Below, in pieces: positions 23,633 to 31,766 of a stretch of 32,213 nucleotides of DNA. The notes beneath the pieces were generated by a model. The model was given only the letters and a program-made list of their open reading frames with translations. It made no database searches and was not told the DNA's origin. Each line of letters starts with the position of its first letter. Position 1 is the stretch's first letter. The DNA is from Spirochaetaceae bacterium (lineage in GTDB: Bacteria; Spirochaetota; Spirochaetia; Treponematales; Treponemataceae), in assembly GCA_017614995.1 (NCBI GenBank), contig JAGAAX010000021.1, forward strand, positions 1 through 32,213, given 5' to 3'. The translations under genes and the position numbers were made by a program.

Positions 23633-24784
23633 TTAAAGGAAAAAATCCATAATTTCCTTTAGAAAACAGTTTAGCAATAAAAGCCCTTCTTTGTTAAGAG
23701 CCCATCGCTCTTTTGTTGTTTGTGCAAGCCCTTTTCTGCACCATTCTGAAAAAACAGGCTCTATAACAGAAATATCTCCGCCAAATCTGCTTTTATATTC
23801 ACTTATGTCTACACCTTCTAATGTTCTGAAGCCCATCATCAAAAACTCAAATTTCTGAATATCAGGCGTCAAAAGCTCTTTTTCTTCGCCTTTGCCGTTA
23901 AGCCAGTCCTCAATAGAACGGCTGTTTGTGTAGCGCAGGCTGCCGACTGTACCCGTTGCACCTGCACCTATTCCAATATACGGCAGCATCTTCCAATAAG
24001 ACATATTGTGCCTGCTCTGACAGCCTTTCAGGGCAAAATTCGAAACTTCATACTGTGCAAAGCCGTTCATTTCAAGCAGGTCGCGCGCTTTAATCCACCA
24101 TGAATCAGTTTCTTCAATTTCAGGCAGCTCCACTTTGCCAGAATCAACAGCATTATAAAGCGGCGTATTTTCTTCTAGTGTAAGGGAATAAAGCGAAACA
24201 TGATCTGCACCGCAGGAGATTATCTCATCAAGCCCGGCAAAAAAGCTTTCAGAAGTTTCGCCCGGAAGCCCGCAGATTAAGTCCAGAGAAAGGCGTCGCT
24301 TTTTAGGCTCAGAATTCTCCGGCTCTATCCAGTGCTTTGAAAGAAGCTCAAGCGCGCTAAGATTTTCTGCCCGTCGGGCGCGCCTGCCGACCACAGACAG
24401 AGGTGCGTCGCTCATAGCCTGAATACCGGCAGAAAGGCGGTTTACGCCATTAGCTTTTAGCGCGTCAAGCAATTCAATTGTTATGTCGTCGGGGTTACAT
24501 TCAAACGTAATTTCAGCGTCTTCTGCTATCGGGCGCGCAGCCTTAATGCCAGAAATAAGCTTTTCAATCTGATTTGGACTTAAAAGGCTCGGTGTTCCAC
24601 CGCCAAAATAGAGCGTGCGCCATTCAGATACATCAAACTGAGCGGCGCGCATTTCAGCTTCTTCAAGCAGCTTCTGAATATAGGCATCATCTATGCGGTT
24701 TTTGCAGACAACAGAGAAAAAGTCACAGTATGCACATTTAGACTTGCAGAACGGAATATGAACATAAAGTGAGCATGGTTTCAT
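23633..24784 (-). CDS. hemW: Radical SAM heme chaperone HemW (coproporphyrinogen oxidase-like)
   Basis: Encodes 383 residues. The iron-sulfur motif CKSKCAYC is at residues 13-20 (three cysteines that hold the 4Fe-4S cluster used with S-adenosylmethionine), and FGGGTPSLL follows near residue 61. LICGLPGETSESF and the HNMSYW motif, which is conserved in HemW and linked to heme binding, are also present; together they favour HemW over the oxidase HemN. HemW is thought to insert heme into target proteins. A gene of this type is widespread even in bacteria without heme synthesis. The start is the ATG at 24784, without a strong Shine-Dalgarno, 15 bases after the signal peptidase gene on the same strand, so the two are likely an operon. 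Confidence 0.9.
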   Translation of the reverse strand: MKPCSLYVHIPFCKSKCAYCDFFSVVCKNRIDDAYIQKLLEEAEMRAAQFDVSEWRTLYFGGGTPSLLSPNQIEKLISGIKAARPIAEDAEITFECNPDDITIELLDALKANGVNRLSAGIQAMSDAPLSVVGRRARRAENLSALELLSKHWIEPENSEPKKRRLSLDLICGLPGETSESFFAGLDEIISCGADHVSLYSLTLEENTPLYNAVDSGKVELPEIEETDSWWIKARDLLEMNGFAQYEVSNFALKGCQSRHNMSYWKMLPYIGIGAGATGTVGSLRYTNSRSIEDWLNGKGEEKELLTPDIQKFEFLMMGFRTLEGVDISEYKSRFGGDISVIEPVFSEWCRKGLAQTTKERWALNKEGLLLLNCFLKEIMDFFL

Positions 24785-24799
24785 ATTAGATGAAATGGG

Positions 24800-25558
24800 C
24801 TATAAAAGCGAAAATCTGCTGAACGGCCAGTAGCGAAGGACAAGCCTGCCCCTTATGTTTCTGCCGTTTACAGCACCGTAATACCTTGAGTCGATTCCAT
24901 GAGAGCGGTCGTCTGCAAGCACAAAATATTCGTCGTCTTTAAGCACAACAGTGTCCATTTCGCCCGGAAACCCGATTTCGCGGCTCCATGAAGCATCTGT
25001 TCCTTCTATAAAAATGTCATATTGAATGTCAGAAAGCTCAAATTCTGTAAGCGCGTGGCTTTCGTTTTGAGGCTTTATATAAAGCACACAGTCTTTCATA
25101 TAAAGCGTGTCGCCCGGAAACCCGACTAAGCGCCGCACGCTGTCAGATTCTGTAACGAGGTTTGAATTTTCAATAATAGATTTTCTCTGAAAGGTCACAA
25201 ACATTACTACGGCGTTTGCGGCTTTTTTTATAAAAGTGGTTTCTTTTCCGGCTGAATGTGAAACCAGCACAATGTCGCCGCGCTTTAAGTCCACGCAGTG
25301 CGCAATTGAAGAAAGAACCGGAATGCGGTGCTCCACAGGTTTTACAGATGCAAGCGGCGTTACCATAACAATGTCGCCAGAATTAATCTGCGGCTGCATA
25401 GATTCAGACGCAACCGAGACAGGAAACAGCAGAAATTTCTGGCATATAGTGCAGATAGAAAAAATTATCAGAATAAAACAAAATAAAAAAGTCTCATTCC
25501 GCCGCCTGTGCTGTCTTAAAAAAAAAGAATATTCAATTCCACTTACATTTGAAGCCAT
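24800..25558 (-). CDS. lepB: Signal peptidase I with an arginine at the usual catalytic-lysine position
   Basis: Encodes 252 residues from the ATG at 25558. It should cleave signal peptides of exported proteins at the outer face of the inner membrane. One membrane helix lies at about residues 24-43, followed by SESMQP with the nucleophile serine at 53, and the conserved ADDRSHGIDSRYYG box near the C-terminus. At the position where the family has the general-base lysine (usually K-R before the GLPGD box), this protein has SVRRLVGFPGD, with arginine 142 instead. Activity may be altered, or the enzyme may be a divergent paralogue. An in-frame TTG at 25594 would add 12 residues; neither start has a clear ribosome binding site. 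hemW follows after 15 bases. Confidence 0.85.
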   Translation of the reverse strand: MASNVSGIEYSFFLRQHRRRNETFLFCFILIIFSICTICQKFLLFPVSVASESMQPQINSGDIVMVTPLASVKPVEHRIPVLSSIAHCVDLKRGDIVLVSHSAGKETTFIKKAANAVVMFVTFQRKSIIENSNLVTESDSVRRLVGFPGDTLYMKDCVLYIKPQNESHALTEFELSDIQYDIFIEGTDASWSREIGFPGEMDTVVLKDDEYFVLADDRSHGIDSRYYGAVNGRNIRGRLVLRYWPFSRFSLL

Positions 25559-25646
25559 AGCATAAAGATAGCACAACGGGCGCATAAAAAACAAGAGTGT
25601 AATTAGCCAATATAACAGACCAAAGCAAAAAGCTTAACGTAAAATA

Positions 25647-26543
25647 TCAGCCAAAGAAAAGTTTCAATTTGGCAAAAAAATCTTCCAGAATAAAACGCGA
25701 ATCTACGCTGGTATATATGCGGATTTTCGGGGCACCGGATTTTTCAGCAGAACTTGTGTCATCATTAATATATGGCGCTGGTGCTTCAATGAATTTACCG
25801 CAGCCAGGATTTATTGCAATCGAAATTGCGGGAGAATCCCCCAGTGACCAGCTTTCACCCTGAGTCCAGCCTGCTCTGTCAGAAAGATTATAATCAATCA
25901 TATTCTGATAAAGATGCTTTCCGATTTTTCCGTAAGGCTCAACCTTTACTTTGAGTTCTGCAAGAGTAACACTAATAGTCGTATAAACATCAGAAGGAAC
26001 AAGCCAGATCGGGGCATCGCTTTGCAGAACCTCGTTTGCAGCCTGAACATCATTTCCTGCATTAAACTCGCGGAACGGAACCGGCTTTCCGATATTCTGT
26101 ATTCCGTGAGTTCCAATCCATACTATTATGATTTTGTCTTTAATTTGCGGACTTGTACGGAGAGCCATTGCCACATTTGTGATTGCTCCCTGACAGAGAA
26201 TGTAAAGAGGCTTGTCATCGCTTTGCCGGTTAGCTTCATCAATTATAAACTGTGCTGCCGGTGAAACGGAATTGTCAGTTTCAAGTGGACCACTCTGCCC
26301 CATAAAAACAGGAACATCAACGTCCATTGCATCAAGCACTGTACAAACCTCTTCGTAACTGCGCTTTGTGGAATCCGGCTCGCGGAAATGCTCTGCAAGA
26401 ATTCCCTTTACAATCAGCTTTGGACTCATCAAAGCCTGTGCAATTGCAAACGGATCATCAGCCTCGCAGGCAGCATCGGTATCTATTATTACGCGAATCT
26501 TTTTTGTGTCTGGAATCTTAATTAATTCGTTTGGGTTTTGCAT
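25647..26543 (-). CDS. Inosine/uridine-preferring nucleoside hydrolase family protein
   Basis: Encodes 298 residues. Nucleoside hydrolases split ribonucleosides into ribose and base for purine and pyrimidine salvage in the cytoplasm. The N-terminal calcium-binding aspartate cluster is seen as IIDTDAACEADDPFAI (Asp 21, 23, 29 and 30); the usual spacing is DTD-x-G-x-DD, so this is a divergent branch with a longer loop and no glycine. Further family features are ILCQGAITNVAMAL, FNAGNDVQAANEVL and a histidine-containing C-terminal region. Substrate preference cannot be read from the sequence. The ATG at 26543 has GGAG 8 bases upstream. It is not obviously linked to its hsdR neighbour. Confidence 0.8.
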   Translation of the reverse strand: MQNPNELIKIPDTKKIRVIIDTDAACEADDPFAIAQALMSPKLIVKGILAEHFREPDSTKRSYEEVCTVLDAMDVDVPVFMGQSGPLETDNSVSPAAQFIIDEANRQSDDKPLYILCQGAITNVAMALRTSPQIKDKIIIVWIGTHGIQNIGKPVPFREFNAGNDVQAANEVLQSDAPIWLVPSDVYTTISVTLAELKVKVEPYGKIGKHLYQNMIDYNLSDRAGWTQGESWSLGDSPAISIAINPGCGKFIEAPAPYINDDTSSAEKSGAPKIRIYTSVDSRFILEDFFAKLKLFFG

Positions 26544-26560
26544 AATTGCTTCTCCTTTGA

Positions 26561-26587
26561 AATAGAATAAATCAGGTTAATTCTATT
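26561..26587. repeat. Inverted repeat at the end of hsdR
   Basis: AATAGAAT/ATTCTATT arms flank an 11-base loop that overlaps the hsdR stop codon and the leader of the nucleoside hydrolase gene. It might be an operator or weak terminator; there is no T-run. Confidence 0.3.
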
Positions 26588-29500
26588 CTGCATACTTCTT
26601 AAAGTTTTCTGCCTGTTCAAAAACTTCATTGTAAACTTCATTTCTTGGAACTGGCGGATAACCGTTATCATCAAGAAGAATCATTAAGTCTGCTTCCATT
26701 TCTGCTTTTACGTCGATTCTCTGATCCCAATCTGTATAGTGAGTTTTATCATCAACAAGAGCCTTAACTTTTTTAGCCAACTCCTTCATCTTTGAATCTG
26801 GATACTGATTCTCGAAATTGAATTTCTTTGCACAACTTACAAGAATATCGTAGAAAGCTTTTTCTTCAAAACTGATTCCAAGCTCTTTGAATTTTTCTTT
26901 ATCTACTTTTATATCGTTGAGCAAATCATTCAACTGCTTTGTTACTTCATCAAGAACCTGTGCTGTAAAGTCATCAAGATGGCGGTTGTTATATGCTTCA
27001 ACCAGTTTCTTCATACGCTCAGAAAATTCCATGGCCTTAATCTTGTTTGTCTTTTTGTAATCAGCAATGACCTGTTGTAAAAGTTGCTGAAGAATTTTAA
27101 TTTTTGTATTTGGTAACTGAATCGAATTGATTTTTTCAAGATATTCAGGTGTAAAAATATCAAAGTTGATATTCTTTCCAACCTGGAACAATTCTTCCAC
27201 ACCATCAGATTTAATTGCTTCACTAATCATCTGAGCAACATGATGATTCATTGTAGTAATATCTGGAGCATCGCCTTTTGTAAGCTTGAAGAGAATTGAT
27301 CGGATTGCAACATAGAAATTGATTTTATCTTTTTCGCTCTTTGTGATTTTCTCACTTGAAGAACAAAGATTAAATGCTTTCTTCATTCTTCGTACAGCTT
27401 CCATAAATCGCTTTTCAAGTTCTTCTGTAGACTGCACAAACTCAACTGCACGGTTCAGACATTCAAGCTGTTTTAGTGGTGAACCATTGTAATAATCAGA
27501 AGTATCAAATTCATTGAACATTGCATCAAGAACACTTATCTGGTCTTTTACAATTATAACAGCCTTGTCGGTATCTTCAAACTCTTCGTTTTCATCACCG
27601 GTATATTTTTTCAAAGCTTCATTCATTGCGCGCTTAATACCGATGTAGTCAACAATCAAGCCTTTCTCTTTTCCTTTGTAAGTTCTGTTTACGCGACTGA
27701 TTGTCTGAATAAGAGTATGTTTTTGAAGTGGCTTATAAATGTAGATTGTATCGAGTGAAGGAACATCAAAACCTGTAATCCACATATCAACAACAATTGC
27801 AATCTTAAAGTTTGATTTGATATTCTTAAACTGACGGTCAAGTTCTTTACGGTAATCATGATTTCCAAGAAGTTCAAAAAGACCTTTTGTATCTTTTGCT
27901 TTATTCTCGGTCATTACCATTTTAATTTTTTCGATTGGCTTATAGTCTTTATCGCCACAGTCTTTTTTCTCATTCCATTCAGGGCGAAGTTCAACAACCT
28001 TCTGCCAAAGCTTATAAGCAATTTCGCGGTTTGAGCAGACGAACATCGCTTTGCCTTCAACAGTTGCTCCTTCTCGAACACGGGTTTCATAGTGATCAAT
28101 AAAGTCCTGTGCAACAGCTGCAACTACATCATCATCGCCAATAATAGCATCAAGATTTGCAACAGCCTTTTTACTTGCAGCGATCTGAACTTCATTTGCA
28201 CCTTCATCTTCGCACTGTTCGTAGTATGCTTCAATCTCGCGAACTTTTTTCTGATCCAGAATTACCTTTGCGGCTCGACCTTCATAAACAAGATTTACAG
28301 TAATTCCATCGGCAACAGATTCTTTCATTGTGTAGGCTTCAACAACATCTCCAAAGACCTGTGCCATTTCATCAATAGGAGTTCCGGTAAATCCAACGTA
28401 GGTTGCATTAGGAAGTGAATCATGCAGATATTTTGCAAAGCCGTATTTATGTTCAACACCTTTATCTGTAATCACAGTTTTTTCTTCAAGATTATTCTGA
28501 CTTCGGTGTGCTTCATCACTTACACATATGATATTTGAACGGTCAGAAAGAAGCTTTATATCCTCGCAGAATTTCTGAATTGTAGTAAGGAAAACGCCAC
28601 CGCTTTTTCGTCCTTCAAGTTTTGATTTCAACAAAGCACGGCTTTCAATACATTCAACAGTTTCATCACCTATGTAGTTTTTACTTTCCAAAAAGATTTT
28701 ACTAAGCTGGTCATCCAGGTCCGTTCGGTCTGTAATAACAACAATTGTAGGACTTTCCAAATCCTTAGAGCGCATTAAAAGACGGCTTAAGAAAACCATT
28801 GTGTAGCTTTTACCACAGCCTGTTGCACCAAAGTAGATGCCGCCTTTTCCGTTGCCTTTTGGACGAATTGCAGAACCAATACTTTTATACAAAGATTCCG
28901 CTGCAAAATACTGAGGATAACGGCAGACAATTTTTGTTTCCTTGTCGCTTGAATCCGGAAAATAAACAAAGTCTTTTATTACATTAATAAGTCTGTCTTT
29001 ACGGAAAAGACCTTTTACCATTGTAATAAGAGAGCTTATGCCGTCGCTGTCTTTGTCTATACTCTCAACTTTACGCCAGGCATAAAAGAATTCATAAGGG
29101 CTGAACAGCGAACCGACTTTATTATTCACTCCGTCACTTATTACAACAAAGGCATTGTATTTGAACAATTCTGGAATATCGCGGCGGTAACGAACTGTAA
29201 GCTGTTTATAGGCATCTTCAATTGTTGTGTTTTCTTTGATTGCCGATTTGAATTCCAAAACTACAAGAGGAAGCCCATTTACATAAACAATTCCATCTGG
29301 AATGCGAAGTTGTTCACGTCCCTGAATCTCAACCTGGTTCACAATCTCAAAAAAGTTTTTCTCTGGTTCTTCAAAATCTATAAGCTGAATAAAAAGATCT
29401 TTCTGAGTTTTGTCTTCGCGGCGGAAAGTAAAGCCGTTGCAGATTAAATCCAGCATCCGCTTGTTAGCGTCGTAATCAGAACCACTAGTATTTTTTAGCT

Positions 29501-29696
29501 GGGTAATAATGGAAGCAATCTCAGTTTCCGTTAAATCATCATAGGCATAACGATGGCGTAAAAAAGTCGCAAGCAATTTAGGGAGCAGAACATCGGTCTT
29601 TTCGCGGTGAATATCCTGCCCGGTCTGGTGAGTATATCCTTCGTTTTCAAACAGTTCCATTATTGAAAGTTCAAGACTGTGTTCTGTAAATTGCAT
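26583..29696 (-). CDS. hsdR: Type I restriction enzyme R subunit (HsdR)
   Basis: Encodes 1037 residues. With HsdM and HsdS it forms a complex that translocates and cuts unmethylated DNA. The N-terminal PD-(D/E)xK nuclease is seen as PDGIVYVNGLPLVVLEFK near residues 131-147. The motor follows: Walker A GATGCGKS near 286, VVITDRTDLDDQL, the DEAH box in VSDEAHRSQ near 390, GFTGTPID, and the C-terminal motifs VDMWITGFDVPSLDT and ISRVNR. A helical C-terminal region for complex assembly completes it. The ATG at 29696 has GGAG, located in the 3' end of the preceding TOPRIM gene, 3 bases after that gene's stop. No hsdM or hsdS is in the window; they may lie upstream of fic. A 55-bp copy of its 5' end lies at 31711-31765. 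Confidence 0.95.
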   Translation of the reverse strand: MQFTEHSLELSIMELFENEGYTHQTGQDIHREKTDVLLPKLLATFLRHRYAYDDLTETEIASIITQLKNTSGSDYDANKRMLDLICNGFTFRREDKTQKDLFIQLIDFEEPEKNFFEIVNQVEIQGREQLRIPDGIVYVNGLPLVVLEFKSAIKENTTIEDAYKQLTVRYRRDIPELFKYNAFVVISDGVNNKVGSLFSPYEFFYAWRKVESIDKDSDGISSLITMVKGLFRKDRLINVIKDFVYFPDSSDKETKIVCRYPQYFAAESLYKSIGSAIRPKGNGKGGIYFGATGCGKSYTMVFLSRLLMRSKDLESPTIVVITDRTDLDDQLSKIFLESKNYIGDETVECIESRALLKSKLEGRKSGGVFLTTIQKFCEDIKLLSDRSNIICVSDEAHRSQNNLEEKTVITDKGVEHKYGFAKYLHDSLPNATYVGFTGTPIDEMAQVFGDVVEAYTMKESVADGITVNLVYEGRAAKVILDQKKVREIEAYYEQCEDEGANEVQIAASKKAVANLDAIIGDDDVVAAVAQDFIDHYETRVREGATVEGKAMFVCSNREIAYKLWQKVVELRPEWNEKKDCGDKDYKPIEKIKMVMTENKAKDTKGLFELLGNHDYRKELDRQFKNIKSNFKIAIVVDMWITGFDVPSLDTIYIYKPLQKHTLIQTISRVNRTYKGKEKGLIVDYIGIKRAMNEALKKYTGDENEEFEDTDKAVIIVKDQISVLDAMFNEFDTSDYYNGSPLKQLECLNRAVEFVQSTEELEKRFMEAVRRMKKAFNLCSSSEKITKSEKDKINFYVAIRSILFKLTKGDAPDITTMNHHVAQMISEAIKSDGVEELFQVGKNINFDIFTPEYLEKINSIQLPNTKIKILQQLLQQVIADYKKTNKIKAMEFSERMKKLVEAYNNRHLDDFTAQVLDEVTKQLNDLLNDIKVDKEKFKELGISFEEKAFYDILVSCAKKFNFENQYPDSKMKELAKKVKALVDDKTHYTDWDQRIDVKAEMEADLMILLDDNGYPPVPRNEVYNEVFEQAENFKKYAE

Positions 29697-29697
29697 G
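29643..29697. repeat. 55-bp direct repeat, hsdR copy
   Basis: The first 18 codons of hsdR plus the base before the ATG. It matches 31711-31765 in the same orientation except for one base (A at 29688, G at 31756), a silent change in codon 3 (Phe). The two copies bracket the RloA/RloB-like module. Confidence 0.95.
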
Positions 29698-29699
29698 AT

Positions 29700-30347
29700 T
29701 TACTCCGATTCTATTTGCTTATTAATATCATCTATCCACTTTGTATCAGAAGATTCAAACAAGTCTAAAAAATATTTAAAATTAGTTGATGGATTATCTG
29801 TATAAATAGTTGAAAGCTCTGAAATTCTTTTCTTCATTTCAACATAATTTTCTAAAGTGATTTTAGAAAAAATGAAATCTCTATGTTCTTTGCATCCATC
29901 ATAGCATTTATCAGATTTAAGACCTGTCAATCTGACAATTTCGGGATTATTTTTCTTTTTGTTTTGAGTTCGTAAATTGACATCACCAAAATGAGAAAGA
30001 ATAACCTGCATTGTACACGGATTTACAAAAATAATTACTTTTTCGGCTGCAATCTCATTACCAAATATTTTATTTATTTTTGTACGGATTAATTCAAAGC
30101 CATCTTCCGGGCGTCTGTCTGTGTCACAAAAAGCAAAAACAATATCAAAATCATCACTCTGATACCTGTCTTGATATCGGGCAGAAATATTCCCACATGA
30201 CTCTGCATTTACTAGAGTAAAATCATAAACATCAGCACAGACACCAAGCTCAAGCAAACGCGAAATATAATCGTATTCCTCATATCCTTCGCAGATGAGA
30301 CAAATCTTCTTTTTAGTATTTTTAAGGAAGCTTGGTCTGTTATTCAT
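29700..30347 (-). CDS. RloB-like TOPRIM-domain protein
   Basis: Encodes 215 residues. The TOPRIM nuclease core is seen: ICEGYEEYDYI with catalytic Glu 20 on the first strand, FCDTDRRPEDG with the Asp pair at 75 and 77, and the NPCxxxVILSHF stretch near 109, which matches the NPxFExWLLLHF signature of RloB proteins. The C-terminal part is helical and basic. RloB-type proteins pair with an AAA-type ATPase and are known near type I restriction loci; related ATPase-TOPRIM pairs (AbiL, PARIS) act in phage defence, probably by cleaving nucleic acid once the ATPase is triggered. The gene overlaps its ATPase partner by 8 bases and ends 3 bases before hsdR. Confidence 0.75.
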   Translation of the reverse strand: MNNRPSFLKNTKKKICLICEGYEEYDYISRLLELGVCADVYDFTLVNAESCGNISARYQDRYQSDDFDIVFAFCDTDRRPEDGFELIRTKINKIFGNEIAAEKVIIFVNPCTMQVILSHFGDVNLRTQNKKKNNPEIVRLTGLKSDKCYDGCKEHRDFIFSKITLENYVEMKKRISELSTIYTDNPSTNFKYFLDLFESSDTKWIDDINKQIESE

Positions 30348-31605
30348 TCTTTACCTGCAAAAGAGTTTTTAACATATCTGGTTCAGGAATTGCACCTAAT
30401 ACACCTTTCTTATATTTTTCAAATAAATCAGTAGTATCACGTATTCCATCTTCCGCTCTAAAGTCTGCAAGTGAATATAAATAGGCTCCTTCATTTCGAT
30501 CCTTATGAACGAACCAAATCTGTTCTTTACGGAACAATTTTTTGCAATCCATAAGACTTACATCATGAGCTGTAAAGATAAGCTGAGCATTATTGTTTAA
30601 TTCATTGTTAAACATAGATACAATAGAACGAGTAAGCTTAAAATGAATACTTGAGTCTAATTCATCAATTATTAGTGTTTGTCCATTCTTTAATGCATTT
30701 ATTACATAACTTGCTAATGCAGCGATTTTTTTTGTGCCTGTTGAATCAAATAATAAACTTGGAACTTCCTTACCTTTATATACTGAAGTCAAACGTAGAG
30801 AATCTTCGATAGATTGTTGTATTCTTTGATTAATAACATCTTCATTGGGTCTTATACCATTCTGAAGGAAATCAGCAGAAATTTTCAATTGTTCTGCGCC
30901 AAGATATTTATAATCATCCAAATCAATATCTGCATTCTTTATAAAGCTTACAACATCCTCTTGCAACTCTGTATGATTTTTTAGAATTGAAATAGTTTGG
31001 TCTAAAGGAATATTATTCATATCCAAAATAATCAAGCTGTTTGCAAAATCAGTTAATATTTTTTTTGAGTATTTTAATAACTCAAAATAAGAAACATCTA
31101 TAAGATTCAAAAAAGTATTTGTTTTTCCAATAACTGTTTTCACCACATCAACTATTAGAGATACATCTTTGCATTTTAATAAATTTTTCTTTAAATTCCT
31201 TTCAAAGTAAACATCAGTTTTTTCATTCTTATATTGATCTATAAATATTTTTTCAAATCTCTCATATAGAAACTCTTTATTAAGATTATCATACGAAATG
31301 GCATATTCCCATAAACTACCATCTTCAATAAATCTTGCAGAAAGATTTATATGTGGATTTTCAGAAAATAAGTTCTGAGAAAGATTAAATGGTTTATTTG
31401 ATATTATATTCTTTAATGCTGTTAGTATTCGAATTATACAAGTTTTTCCCGAATTATTTGGTCCATAAATACATACAGATTTTAATATTTCATTATTTTC
31501 TACAACATTCGAAGATAATTTCTTAAAGCGCATATCCGCTTTTAACGAGAATTCTTGTTCTTTCAAAAAGACAAAAGAATTATTAAATTTAAGGTGGACT
31601 AACAT
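30340..31605 (-). CDS. RloA-like AAA/ABC-type ATPase
   Basis: Encodes 421 residues from the ATG at 31605. The SMC/ABC-like ATPase fold is clear: Walker A GPNNSGKT at residues 48-55, a signature-like LLFDSTGTKKIAALASYVI, Walker B in TLIIDELDSSIH near 311, and the switch histidine in LIFTAHDVSLMD. A long helical middle (residues ~130-270) replaces the usual coiled coil. This fits the AAA_15/AAA_21 group of defence ATPases that partner with TOPRIM effectors. The start lacks a Shine-Dalgarno but lies 9 bases after TATAAT, so the mRNA is probably leaderless. A longer frame from 31653 would start within the upstream palindrome and is rejected. It overlaps the TOPRIM gene. Confidence 0.75.
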   Translation of the reverse strand: MLVHLKFNNSFVFLKEQEFSLKADMRFKKLSSNVVENNEILKSVCIYGPNNSGKTCIIRILTALKNIISNKPFNLSQNLFSENPHINLSARFIEDGSLWEYAISYDNLNKEFLYERFEKIFIDQYKNEKTDVYFERNLKKNLLKCKDVSLIVDVVKTVIGKTNTFLNLIDVSYFELLKYSKKILTDFANSLIILDMNNIPLDQTISILKNHTELQEDVVSFIKNADIDLDDYKYLGAEQLKISADFLQNGIRPNEDVINQRIQQSIEDSLRLTSVYKGKEVPSLLFDSTGTKKIAALASYVINALKNGQTLIIDELDSSIHFKLTRSIVSMFNNELNNNAQLIFTAHDVSLMDCKKLFRKEQIWFVHKDRNEGAYLYSLADFRAEDGIRDTTDLFEKYKKGVLGAIPEPDMLKTLLQVKNE

Positions 31606-31614
31606 AATATATAC

Positions 31615-31642
31615 ATTATAACACAATCTATTTTTTATGCAA
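31615..31642 (-). promoter_or_regulatory. Promoter of the RloA/RloB-like operon
   Basis: On the minus strand, TTGCAT (-35) and TATAAT (-10, at 31615-31620) are 16 bases apart. The ATG begins 9 bases after the -10 box, so transcription should start at or very near the start codon. The -35 half lies inside the 45-bp palindrome, which therefore may act as an operator. Confidence 0.6.
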
Positions 31643-31667
31643 TATTTTTGCATAAAAAATAGATTGT
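31623..31667. repeat. 45-bp perfect inverted repeat upstream of the ATPase gene
   Basis: Two perfect 20-bp arms (starting ACAATCTATTTTTTATGC) enclose the loop TATTT. It overlaps the promoter and could be an operator, a bidirectional terminator or a cruciform. It is AT-rich, and T-runs occur in both arms. Confidence 0.85.
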
Positions 31668-31678
31668 CATTTTATATC

Positions 31679-31695
31679 GTTCGGAATTTCCGAAC
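31679..31695. repeat. 17-bp palindrome
   Basis: GTTCGGAA, one central T, then TTCCGAAC. It lies between the large inverted repeat and the duplicated hsdR start, at the outer edge of the inserted module. It also resembles the stem GTTCGGAAA/TTTCCGAAC at 10167-10212. Confidence 0.7.
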
Positions 31696-31707
31696 AGTTG
31701 CCATATT

Positions 31708-31764
31708 TTAGTTTTCAAACAGTTCCATTATTGAAAGTTCAAGACTGTGTTCTGTGAATTGCAT
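31708..31764 (-). pseudogene. Duplicated 5' end of hsdR (18-codon remnant)
   Basis: Starting two bases after the fic stop, the ATG at 31764 opens a frame identical at protein level to the first 18 residues of HsdR (MQFTEHSLELSIMELFEN), then a TAA. It has a strong GGAGG site located in the end of fic. It is best read as the original hsdR start, cut off when the RloA/RloB-like module arrived. Confidence 0.85.
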
Positions 31765-31765
31765 G
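31711..31765. repeat. 55-bp direct repeat, fic-side copy
   Basis: Partner of 29643-29697 with a single mismatch. The distance between equivalent bases of the two copies is 2068 bp, which is the length of the inserted unit. Confidence 0.95.
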
Positions 31766-31766
31766 G

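Noticed and set aside
31606-31653. Upstream start at 31653 for the RloA-like ATPase
   Set aside because: It would begin inside the 45-bp palindrome and cross the promoter; ATPases of this kind begin near the residue encoded at 31605.
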